Shown here: positions 17,579-24,579 of the stretch, piece by piece
Layout of the letters: every line of letters begins with the position of its first letter
Numbering within the stretch: the first letter of the stretch is position 1
Assembly (NCBI RefSeq): GCF_022751215.1
Contig: NZ_JAICDG010000005.1
Span: 186,001 to 250,000 of the forward strand
DNA from: Actinomadura terrae
Lineage (GTDB): Bacteria; Actinomycetota; Actinomycetes; Streptosporangiales; Streptosporangiaceae
DNA length: 64,000 nucleotides
Direction: 5' to 3'
The notes under the pieces: model-generated
What the model was told of the DNA's origin: nothing
Databases searched by the model: none
Seen by the model: the letters and a program-made list of their open reading frames with translations, nothing else
Translations under genes and position numbers: made by a program

Positions 17579-18001
17579 ATGTCCGAGGAGCTGCACATCC
17601 GCGGCTCGGTCTCCGTGCCGGAGTCCGAGCTGCGCTGGCGCTTCTCCCGGTCCTCCGGCCCCGGCGGGCAGCACGTCAACACCAGCGCCACCGCCGCCGA
17701 ACTCTCCTACGACGTCGCCGCCTCGTCCCTGCCCGAGCCCTACAAGACCCGCGCCCTGGAACGGCTCGCCGGACGCCTCGTCCGCGGCGTCCTCACGATC
17801 CGCGCCGAGGAGTTCCGCTCCCAACTCCGCAACCGCGACGCCGCCCGCGCCCGCCTCGCCGCGATCCTCGCCGAGGCCACCGCCCCGCCGCCGAAGAAGC
17901 GCGTCCCCAAGAAGATCCCGCGCGGCATCAACGAACGCCGCCTGGAGAACAAGAAGCGCCGCTCCAACGTCAAACGCTCCCGCTCCCGCCGCTGGGACTA
18001 G
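17579..18001 (+). CDS. arfB: Alternative ribosome-rescue factor ArfB (class I release factor-like)
   Basis: A codon-independent peptidyl-tRNA hydrolase that frees stalled ribosomes. The 140-residue protein has the release-factor catalytic motif in SSGPGGQHVN (GGQ, about 25-35) and a long basic C-terminal tail (KKRVPKKIPRGINERRLENK onward) that enters the empty mRNA channel. It lacks the stop-codon recognition domains of RF1/RF2. A GATAAT hexamer at 17566-17571 lies 7 bases before the ATG and no ribosome site is visible, so the transcript may be leaderless. The 3' end overlaps the convergent MFS gene by 32 bases. Confidence 0.9.
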   Translation: MSEELHIRGSVSVPESELRWRFSRSSGPGGQHVNTSATAAELSYDVAASSLPEPYKTRALERLAGRLVRGVLTIRAEEFRSQLRNRDAARARLAAILAEATAPPPKKRVPKKIPRGINERRLENKKRRSNVKRSRSRRWD

Positions 18002-19544
18002 CGGGGGTGCCCCAAGCCGCCGCGCGTTCGGCCGCGGGCTGCGCGCCCGCCGCCCCTTTGTCGGACGGCTCGGTGGGGCGTGTCGCCCTGATCAGGAGCG
18101 CGAGGGCGGCGAAGACCACGGCGGAGATGGCGCCGGTCACGTGCAACCCGCTGGTGAACGCGTCGTGGGCGGTGCGCAGCAGCGCCTCGCCCTGGACGCC
18201 CGGCAGGTCGCGGGCGACGGCGTCCGCGCCCGCGAGCGTCTGGCGCGCGGCGTCCGGCGCGTCCGCCATCCGCGAGCGGTAGACGGCGGCGCCGACCACC
18301 CCGAGCACCGCCATGCCCAGCGACGAGCCGAAGTAGTTGCTGGTCTCCGACATCGCCGCCGCCGCACCGGCGCGCTGCGGCGGCACCGAGCCGACGACGA
18401 GGCCGGTGCCGAGCGCGAACAGCGGACCGGTGCCGAGCGCGAGCACGGCGACCCCGGCGATCAGCCACGGGAGGCCGTCCGTGCCGTCCACCCGCGTCAC
18501 CAGGACGCAGCCGACGACCGACAGGCACAGCCCGGCGGCGATCGCCGAGGCCGGACGCATGCGCCGCGCCAGCAGGGGCGCGGTCATCGTCCCCGCCGCG
18601 ACGCCCAGCCCCATCGGCGCGAACAGCACCGCCGACGCCAGCGGCGAGTGCCCCAGGACGCCCTGGAGGTACTGCGTGGCCATCAGCCCCGTCCCGGCCA
18701 TGGCGACCCCCGCGAACACCAGCCCGACCAGGACGGCGGCGAACGAACGGTTCCGCAGCAGCCGCAGATCCAGCAGCGGCTCGCTGAGCGCGAGCTGCCG
18801 CCGGACGAAGACGACACCCACCACCACACCGCCGACGATCGCCGCGACCGGGACGAGCGTCCCGTCCGAGGCGTCGACGGCGAGCCGCTTGAGCCCGTAC
18901 ACCGCGGGCAGCACGGCCGCCAGCGACAGCCCGACGCTGAGCAGGTCGAGGCGTCCGCGCGCCGGGCTGCGGAACTCGGGCAGCAGCACCGGCCCCAGCA
19001 CCAGCAGCGCGACCATGACCGGCACCGCGACCAGGAACACCGACCCCCACCAGAACCACCGCAGCAGCAGCCCCGCCAGGACGGGCCCGAGCGCGCCCCC
19101 GGCGAACTGGCAGGTCGCCCAGATCGCGATCGCCCGGCCGCGCCGCCGGTCGTCCGGGAACATGTTGGTGATCAGCGCGAGCGTCGAGGGCATCAGCGTC
19201 GCGCCCGCGACCCCGAGCAGTGCCCGCGCGGCGATCAGCATCTGCGGGTTCACCGAATATGCCGAGACCACCGAAAGAATCGCGAACGCCGTGCCGCCGA
19301 CGAGCAGCAACCGGCGGCGTCCGATCCGGTCGCCGAGCGTCCCCATCGTGATCACGAACCCGGCCATCAGGAACCCGTAGCCGTCCGTGATCCACAACTG
19401 CTCGGTGCCGCTCGCGCCGAGGTCCTCGCTGATCTGCGGCAACGCGAGGAACAGCGCCGTGATGTCCATCGCGACCAGCAGGGTCGGCAGGACGAGCACC
19501 GCCAATCCGAGCCACGCGCGCCGGGGCGCGATCTCCTGTGCCAT
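17970..19544 (-). CDS. MFS exporter, DHA2 (EmrB/QacA) family
   Basis: A 524-residue drug:H+ antiporter-like membrane protein with about 14 hydrophobic segments. Family motifs include MDITALFLALPQI in helix 1, GTLGDRIGRRRLLL (motif A, loop 2-3) and ARALLGVAGATLMPSTLALI (motif C-like). The ATG at 19544 follows an AGAGGAG site. It is divergent from the next gene, which could be a regulator. The substrate is unknown; multidrug export is the usual assignment for this family. Confidence 0.9.
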   Translation of the reverse strand: MAQEIAPRRAWLGLAVLVLPTLLVAMDITALFLALPQISEDLGASGTEQLWITDGYGFLMAGFVITMGTLGDRIGRRRLLLVGGTAFAILSVVSAYSVNPQMLIAARALLGVAGATLMPSTLALITNMFPDDRRRGRAIAIWATCQFAGGALGPVLAGLLLRWFWWGSVFLVAVPVMVALLVLGPVLLPEFRSPARGRLDLLSVGLSLAAVLPAVYGLKRLAVDASDGTLVPVAAIVGGVVVGVVFVRRQLALSEPLLDLRLLRNRSFAAVLVGLVFAGVAMAGTGLMATQYLQGVLGHSPLASAVLFAPMGLGVAAGTMTAPLLARRMRPASAIAAGLCLSVVGCVLVTRVDGTDGLPWLIAGVAVLALGTGPLFALGTGLVVGSVPPQRAGAAAAMSETSNYFGSSLGMAVLGVVGAAVYRSRMADAPDAARQTLAGADAVARDLPGVQGEALLRTAHDAFTSGLHVTGAISAVVFAALALLIRATRPTEPSDKGAAGAQPAAERAAAWGTPASPSGGSGSV

Positions 19545-19649
19545 GCCGGTCTCCTCTTCTCAGGGGCCACATCCATGACTTGGTCGGAGCCGAGCACCGG
19601 ATCTCGACAACGCCTTGACGTGAAGATCGCGTCAGGATCTCCTTGACGC

Positions 19650-20351
19650 ATGAGCGAATCCGCCGAGTTGAACCGCGCGTCCCGGATCCGGGTGGCGCTG
19701 TGCGAGGCCGCCGCCCAACTGGCCGACCGCGCCGCCGTCCTCGTCCGCACCGGGGCCGACGGGCTCCCGGGCGACCTCACCGACGAGGCGCGGCAACTGG
19801 TCGCGCAGGCCGAGCAGGTCATGGAGCTGGCGGTGCTGTGCGACCGCAGGCGCGGCGCGCCGTGGGCGGCCATCGGCGAGGCCCTCGGCGACGTCTCGAA
19901 GCAGACCGCGCACGAACGCTACGCCGAGGCCGACCGGCGCCTCGACCAAGCCCTCATCGAGCACTGGCTGACCGGCGAATCCCCGGCCGCCGACCTGCCG
20001 CCCGGCGCCGACGCGGCCGTCCGCACCCTCGTCCGGCTGGACGAGTGGGCCGCGACCCGCGTCCGTCTCGGCGTCGTCGACGAGGACCTTGAACACCAGG
20101 TGACCTCCGGCCTCGCCCCGATGACGACCGCCGAGCACGGCGCCCTGCTCACCGCCGCCGAGGCCCTGATCGGCACGACCACCGACACCGTCCGCCGCCA
20201 CGCCTTGGAGGAGGGCTACGCCAACCGCGCCATCCAGTGGCACGAACGCCTGATCGCGGACGAACTCGCCACCCCCGGCAGCACCGGAACCCCGGTAGAA
20301 GAACTCCGCGCCCGCCTAACCGAAGCCCGCACCCGCCTAAGAAACCTCTAA
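19650..20351 (+). CDS. Uncharacterised helical protein with a helix-turn-helix-like segment
   Basis: 233 residues, mostly helical and Ala-rich. The segment RRGAPWAAIGEALGDVSKQT (about 70-90) looks like a helix-turn-helix and is followed by ERYAEADRRL, as in proteins that sense or bind DNA in actinomycetes. It is divergent from the MFS exporter with a 105-base shared upstream region containing two copies of CCTTGACG, so it may control it. I do not recognise a named family. The stop overlaps the convergent dipeptidase stop by 4 bases. Confidence 0.7.
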   Translation: MSESAELNRASRIRVALCEAAAQLADRAAVLVRTGADGLPGDLTDEARQLVAQAEQVMELAVLCDRRRGAPWAAIGEALGDVSKQTAHERYAEADRRLDQALIEHWLTGESPAADLPPGADAAVRTLVRLDEWAATRVRLGVVDEDLEHQVTSGLAPMTTAEHGALLTAAEALIGTTTDTVRRHALEEGYANRAIQWHERLIADELATPGSTGTPVEELRARLTEARTRLRNL

Positions 20352-20992
20352 CCCTCAATCAGCGCGTAACAAGCGCTGTCCGCCCCACTGATCAAAGCCC
20401 AGTACCGATCCCCGAACGACCAGTGCCACCATTCGGTCGGATAGTTCACCAGCCCCACGGACTCCAACGCTCCCCCGAGGACCCCGCGCAATTCACGAGC
20501 CCCCGCACTGATCCCACCGGAAGCCGTGTAACACCTGCCGCCGCTCTCCTCCGGCGAGGCGTTCATGGGCGTCCCCAGATCGAGCTCGTTACCCTCACCA
20601 TCGACGAGCGTCAGATCCACCGCCGCCCCCGCGCTGTGCGGCGCGATCTCGACCGGCGAGACGAAACGGCTCGCCGCCGACCGGACCTGCTCCTCCGTCC
20701 AGTCGCCGTGCTCGACGCGGAGGCCCCTGGCGTACTCGTCGAAATACCGACGCTGAAGCGCCAGGGGCCGATACCCCTCGACCACGAGGAACCGCATACC
20801 CGTCGGCAGGGCCGCCTCCGCCCGACGAAGCCGTTCAAGGACGCCCTGGCGCAAGGAGAAGTAGCCGTCGGAATCGTCCTGCAAACGCCGATCCACGAGC
20901 AGGAACTCCCGCGCATCGACAAGCGGCTCCCCGCACTCACGCACCGGCACCCCCGCGACCCTGGCGTCGGCCATCAAGACAATCTCGCTCAC
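20348..20992 (-). CDS. M15-family D-Ala-D-Ala dipeptidase, VanX-like
   Basis: A zinc peptidase that cleaves D-Ala-D-Ala or related cell-wall dipeptides. The 214-residue length fits VanX/DdpX. Visible motifs are VVEGYRPL (substrate Arg), PHSAGAAVDLTL (zinc His and Asp of SxHxxGxAxD, here with His-Ser at the start) and NYPTEWWHWSFGD (catalytic Glu and zinc His of EWWH). There is no signal peptide, so it is cytoplasmic like VanX. GTG 20992 starts 7 bases after the stop of the upstream unknown gene, suggesting one operon. No vanH or vanA is nearby, so recycling is more likely than glycopeptide resistance. Confidence 0.85.
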   Translation of the reverse strand: MSEIVLMADARVAGVPVRECGEPLVDAREFLLVDRRLQDDSDGYFSLRQGVLERLRRAEAALPTGMRFLVVEGYRPLALQRRYFDEYARGLRVEHGDWTEEQVRSAASRFVSPVEIAPHSAGAAVDLTLVDGEGNELDLGTPMNASPEESGGRCYTASGGISAGARELRGVLGGALESVGLVNYPTEWWHWSFGDRYWALISGADSACYALIEG

Positions 20993-20999
20993 TCCCCGA

Positions 21000-21335
21000 T
21001 CATCCCTCAGCCGTCACCACCGCGAGAATCCGATCCCTGAGCAGCCGCCCCACCAACTCGGCCCCCTCCCCGGCGTCCCCGCACGGACACAGGTATTCCC
21101 GCTCGCCCCGCCGCGCCTCGTAATAGACCCACCCCTCTCCGGGAACGGCCCGCGCACTCACCACGACCCCCAGGTTCTCGACCCGACACGGGTAGACCCA
21201 GAGCAACGGCACGGCGAACCCCTTCATCCGGTAGAGCCGGACGAAATGCCACCCCCTTGCCCCGAGCGCGACGACGAGCCCGTCCAGGAAGCGCACGGCG
21301 ACCATGCGCCTCCACCGCGGCACGAACCAATTCAC
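21000..21335 (-). CDS. Unknown protein coupled to the HATPase gene
   Basis: About 111 residues with aromatic and basic patches (for example GWHFVRLYRMKGFAVPLLW) and a small Cys pair in YLCPCGDAGEG. The GTG at 21335 overlaps the stop of the upstream ATPase gene by 4 bases (GTGA), arguing for translational coupling; ATG 21305 with a nearby GGAGG is an alternative. I do not recognise a family. It is the middle gene of a three-gene minus-strand operon (ATPase, this gene, dipeptidase). Confidence 0.6.
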   Translation of the reverse strand: MNWFVPRWRRMVAVRFLDGLVVALGARGWHFVRLYRMKGFAVPLLWVYPCRVENLGVVVSARAVPGEGWVYYEARRGEREYLCPCGDAGEGAELVGRLLRDRILAVVTAEG

Positions 21336-21778
21336 TCCAGCGCGCCATTCAGCGCCGCGCATACCCACTTGCCCCGCGGCCAGGTGCTCTCCACCCAGTA
21401 CCGCCGGGTGAGGCTCTCCACAATGGAGAGCCCCCACCCGCCGTTGTCGTCGAAGTTCTCCTCGCGCAGATCCAGCGTCTCCAACGAGACCTCGACGCGC
21501 CGCGCCACGGGCCACGCGTCGCACCCGTCCCACACCGAGAGGCGCACCTCCCCGGCCCCGATCCCGGCATGCACTTTGATCACGTCCCGCAGCCCGGAGG
21601 CCCCGACCGCGTTCGCCGCGAGCTCCCCCACGACGAGCGCCGCGTCCGCCACCAGGAATGGCAGACCCCATTCCCGCATTACCCCGGCCACCAGCACCCG
21701 CGCCCGACCCGCGGCCACCGGCGAAGCCAGCATTCGCCACGAAACACCCGATTTCTGCTGAATGACACTCACGTCCAC
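21332..21778 (-). CDS. ATP-binding protein, anti-sigma-factor-like HATPase
   Basis: A 148-residue GHKL/HATPase_c domain protein of the RsbW/SpoIIAB-like type common next to XRE-DUF397 loci in actinomycetes. The N box reads VVGELAANAVGASG and the G1 region VWDGCDAWP. The G2-like segment DNGGWGLSIVESL is intact. Usual partners are sigma factors or anti-anti-sigma proteins; none is adjacent here. The start is uncertain among three closely spaced GTG codons (21781, 21778, 21772) behind GAGGAG. It is divergent from the XRE regulator with under 100 bases between. Confidence 0.8.
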   Translation of the reverse strand: MDVSVIQQKSGVSWRMLASPVAAGRARVLVAGVMREWGLPFLVADAALVVGELAANAVGASGLRDVIKVHAGIGAGEVRLSVWDGCDAWPVARRVEVSLETLDLREENFDDNGGWGLSIVESLTRRYWVESTWPRGKWVCAALNGALE

Positions 21779-21866
21779 CACGCTCCTCTCGAATCTCGGT
21801 GAACCAATCCACAGAATGAGCCGCATGGAGCGTGACCGCATGCCTACAGTGAAGATCTGAAAGTAG

Positions 21867-22706
21867 ATGACAGAGAGGCCGCCCCCCATGGCGATCAAAC
21901 CGTCACCCGACCCCCGCAACAGCATGTGGGACTTCATCGCCTACTACCTGCGCGTATGGCGCAGGATGATGCAAGGTCACGGGCCCAGGATCACCGAGAT
22001 CCTAAAGATCAGCGAGGCAACACTTTCACGGCTGGAACACAACCAGCGGCGCCTCAGCGGGGACGAAGCCACAAAGATCGACAAGGCCTGGGGAACAGGA
22101 GGCGTTTTCGGACTTCTCGTCTGGTACGCATCCATCGGCCACGACCCGCAATGGTTCGCCCAATATCTACACCTAGAGCGCGTTGCCGAAATTATCAGTA
22201 CCTTCGAGGCACAGGTGATCCCCGGACTGCTCCAGACGGAGGAGTACGCCCGATCTCTCCTGATCGCGGGAGACGCGACGAGGGCCGACGCCCTACTTCG
22301 CGCTCGCATAGAACGCCAGATGGTCCTGACCAGGGACCCCGCGCCCCATCTCTCGATTGTGATGTCCCAGAACGCCCTTGAGTGGCCGGTGGGGAGTCCC
22401 GCCATCATGCGGGAGCAGATCGAGCGGGTCCTGGAAGCGTCGACACAACCGAACTTCGTCGTCCGAGTGGTCCCAAGGACGTGGGCGACCGGCGCCTACC
22501 CCGGCCTGGATGGCAGCTTCACCCGCATGACCGGCGAGTTCGGCGATGTGGTTTACACCGAATCACCTGAGGGGGGACGCTTGGTCTCGACACCCGCCGA
22601 ACTGAGGGCCTTCGCCGTAAGGTACGACCGCATCAGCGCCAAGGCACTACCAGAGGAACCCTCGCGGGAGCTGATCAAGCACGTGTTGGAGGAATACCAT
22701 GGCTAA
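21867..22706 (+). CDS. XRE-family regulator with DUF5753 domain
   Basis: 279-residue DNA-binding protein. The N-terminal helix-turn-helix spans about residues 35-75 (ITEILKISEATLSRLEHNQR). The DUF5753 ligand or partner domain fills the rest, with the characteristic ETEE-type motif here as PGLLQTEEYARSL and later RVVPRTWATGAYPGLDGSF. Such regulators pair with DUF397 proteins (WhiJ-type loci of Streptomyces) and affect development or antibiotic production. Start ATG 21867 or ATG 21888; both have weak purine-rich sites. The gene overlaps the next one by 8 bases. Confidence 0.88.
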   Translation: MTERPPPMAIKPSPDPRNSMWDFIAYYLRVWRRMMQGHGPRITEILKISEATLSRLEHNQRRLSGDEATKIDKAWGTGGVFGLLVWYASIGHDPQWFAQYLHLERVAEIISTFEAQVIPGLLQTEEYARSLLIAGDATRADALLRARIERQMVLTRDPAPHLSIVMSQNALEWPVGSPAIMREQIERVLEASTQPNFVVRVVPRTWATGAYPGLDGSFTRMTGEFGDVVYTESPEGGRLVSTPAELRAFAVRYDRISAKALPEEPSRELIKHVLEEYHG

Positions 22707-22890
22707 CCTTGTCTGGCGCAAGTCCAGCCACAGCGGCACCCAGGAGGGCAACTGCGTCGAGGTCGTAGAACTACCGCAAGGCGTCGGCATCCGCGACAGC
22801 AAGAACCCCAACCAGGGCCACCTCACCCTCGCCCCCCAAGCCTTCGCCACCCTCCTCACCCAAGCCAAGCGCGGCGACCTCACACCATGA
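22699..22890 (+). CDS. DUF397 protein, first copy
   Basis: A 63-residue DUF397 family protein with the hallmark WRKSSHSG at the N-terminus, then NCVEV and GIRDSKNPNQGHL. Small DUF397 proteins are encoded next to XRE-DUF5753 regulators and are thought to bind them. It overlaps both neighbours (8 bases upstream, 4 downstream), so the three genes are one coupled unit. Confidence 0.9.
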   Translation: MANLVWRKSSHSGTQEGNCVEVVELPQGVGIRDSKNPNQGHLTLAPQAFATLLTQAKRGDLTP

Positions 22891-23081
22891 CCGCTCCTGT
22901 CTGGCGCAAGTCCAGCCACAGCGGCACCGGTGACCAGAGTGTCTGCGTCGAGGTCGCGAGCCTGCACCCTCAAGTGGGCGTGCGCGACAGCGAGAACCCC
23001 GACGAAGGTCACCTGGTTCTCTCCCCCCAAGCCTTCGCCAGCCTCCTCAGCCAAGCGAAGCGTGGCGATCTCAGCCTCTGA
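22887..23081 (+). CDS. DUF397 protein, second copy
   Basis: A 64-residue paralogue of the preceding gene with WRKSSHSG, VCVEV, GVRDSENPDEGHL and the same QAKRGDL ending. The close match suggests tandem duplication. Starts at ATG 22887, overlapping the previous stop by 4 bases (ATGA). Confidence 0.9.
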   Translation: MTAPVWRKSSHSGTGDQSVCVEVASLHPQVGVRDSENPDEGHLVLSPQAFASLLSQAKRGDLSL

Positions 23082-23092
23082 CTCTCACACCC

Positions 23093-23124
23093 AACAAGCC
23101 CCGGCCCACCCGCCGGGGCTTGTT
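23093..23124 (+). terminator. Terminator of the XRE-DUF397 operon
   Basis: A perfect 13-base-pair stem (23093-23105 with 23112-23124) with a 6-base loop, 12 bases after the second DUF397 stop. The stem ends in TTGTT. Confidence 0.75.
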
Positions 23125-23768
23125 CGTGACAACGGCACCAGTCCTCACTTCCCTTCGCGCCATATCTCCCCGGTCCGTGGTGTCGCGTGTGGGCCGGGGG
23201 TGCGGAAGGTAGCCCTCACTGTTCCGTCGGATGCCGCTCTCCATCTCCTGATGTAACTTCTAGTAGTCATATGGATTCAAGGAGTAGCTATTATGAAAGG
23301 TGTTCGGCCGCTTCGCTTGCCGAAGACGTTGGGGGGCACCGCATATCTTCGTGCCGGGCTTCGGCTGCTGCGAGAAGAGTTCGGTTGGTGAGGTCCGGGC
23401 TCTTGTCGCTTGGACGGGGCCTCGACGCGTAGGTACGGGCCTCCGGGGGCGAGGCCTTTGTGCGTTCGCCTCGATCAGGGCCGTGGTCGGCATTGGCGCA
23501 GAACTGGAAACATCACTGTCCGAGCGCGTCCGGTGTGACACTCATAGGTGCGCGGCGGCGCCCTCGCGGCGTTCGCGTCCAGACGCCGGGTGCCGGTGAG
23601 GTCCGTCTAGCCGAAGTTAGTCCCCGTCACACAGGGCTACAAGAACCGGAGGTACGGGGCGCTTCTCACCGGGTGGTCATGGGATTCTCACCGCCTGGGT
23701 CATAGCGCGTCTGGGCGGGCGGGAAGTGATCTTCTTGATCGAGAACGCGCAGAACAGGAGAGGGAGCG
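23125..23768. other. Gene-poor stretch between DUF397 and TetR genes
   Basis: Apart from the small candidate peptide at 23293-23391 I see no convincing gene. Longer open frames here lack ribosome sites, family features and the expected third-position G/C pattern. Confidence 0.45.
23293..23391 (+). CDS. Possible 32-residue peptide gene
   Basis: An ATG with an AAGGAG ribosome site 9 bases upstream opens a 32-codon frame. The peptide is basic, Leu/Arg-rich in the middle and ends in REEFGW. The segment just upstream is locally A/T-rich (about 23,250-23,300), as a promoter would be. No family is recognised. The frame is short enough to occur by chance, so the ribosome site is the main support. 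Confidence 0.3.
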   Translation: MKGVRPLRLPKTLGGTAYLRAGLRLLREEFGW

Positions 23769-24362
23769 ATGGTGCGGACGAACCCCGAGCGTCGGGAGGC
23801 CCTGCTGGACGCGGCGATCGAGCTACTCGCCCAGCGCGGCGCCCGCGGGGTCACCTACCGCGCGCTGGACACCCAGGCCGGGGTCCCCACCGGCACGTCC
23901 CTGCACTATTTCCGCAACCGCGAAGAGCTGCTCAAACAGCTCGCCTACCGGGTGCTGAAACGCTACAAACAGCGGGAGGGCCGGAACCGGCCCACAGTGG
24001 CCGACCCGCTCGACCGCGAGGCCCTCACCACGTTGTTCCAGCGAAGCGTCCGCCAGGCCATCGCCGACTCCACGCTCCAGACGGCCTCGATCGAACTGGC
24101 CCTGGAGGCGTCCCGCAGCCCCGACCTGCAACCGATCATGGTCGAGATGACCCGCACCGGGCTCAGCGAGGACTTCACCGACCTGGCCGCCCGACAGGGC
24201 CCGAACGGCACCAACGACCTCACCATGCTCTACATGGCCCTGCACTCGCTGGTCACCCACATGGTGCTCATCCCAGGCGCCTTGCCTGTAACCGACATCG
24301 ACGAACTCGTCGCCCATTTCATCCACCGCTTGATCCCGGAGCAGGAGCCCGACGCGTCCTGA
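23769..24362 (+). CDS. TetR/AcrR-family transcriptional regulator
   Basis: 197 residues. The N-terminal helix-turn-helix reads ALLDAAIELLAQRGARGVTYRALDTQAGVPTG in overlapping parts, with the recognition helix ending in SLHYFRNREELL (about 40-52), typical of TetR proteins. The C-terminal ligand domain is helical and not assignable. ATG 23769 has GGAG 6 bases upstream. No target gene is obvious: the next gene is a convergent protease. Confidence 0.9.
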   Translation: MVRTNPERREALLDAAIELLAQRGARGVTYRALDTQAGVPTGTSLHYFRNREELLKQLAYRVLKRYKQREGRNRPTVADPLDREALTTLFQRSVRQAIADSTLQTASIELALEASRSPDLQPIMVEMTRTGLSEDFTDLAARQGPNGTNDLTMLYMALHSLVTHMVLIPGALPVTDIDELVAHFIHRLIPEQEPDAS

Positions 24363-24503
24363 CGTCACCATCACCGTCGGAGGCACCGCCGCGGGTGGAC
24401 CCCAGGTTCCGCGCACCCGACCTCACCGTTGCAGACGGAGCCGGCCCCGGGGGTCGAGCGGGCGGCGCTTGCGCGCTCGGGGCCGGCCTCCGCGCAGGGG
24501 TGG

Positions 24504-24540
24504 CGCCGCGGTGCTCTGGGGAGAGCAGAGCACCGCGGCG
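24504..24540. terminator. Bidirectional hairpin between tetR-type and protease genes
   Basis: A perfect 15-base-pair stem (24504-24518 with 24526-24540) lies between two convergent genes. It has no T run on either strand. Confidence 0.65.
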
Positions 24541-24579
24541 TCGGGGAGGGTGGCTGGGGTCAGTGCTGCTCTACCGCGG

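Noticed and set aside
20348..20992. Vancomycin resistance locus
   Set aside because: The dipeptidase is VanX-like, but vanH, vanA and vanRS are absent from the surroundings, so a resistance cassette is not supported.
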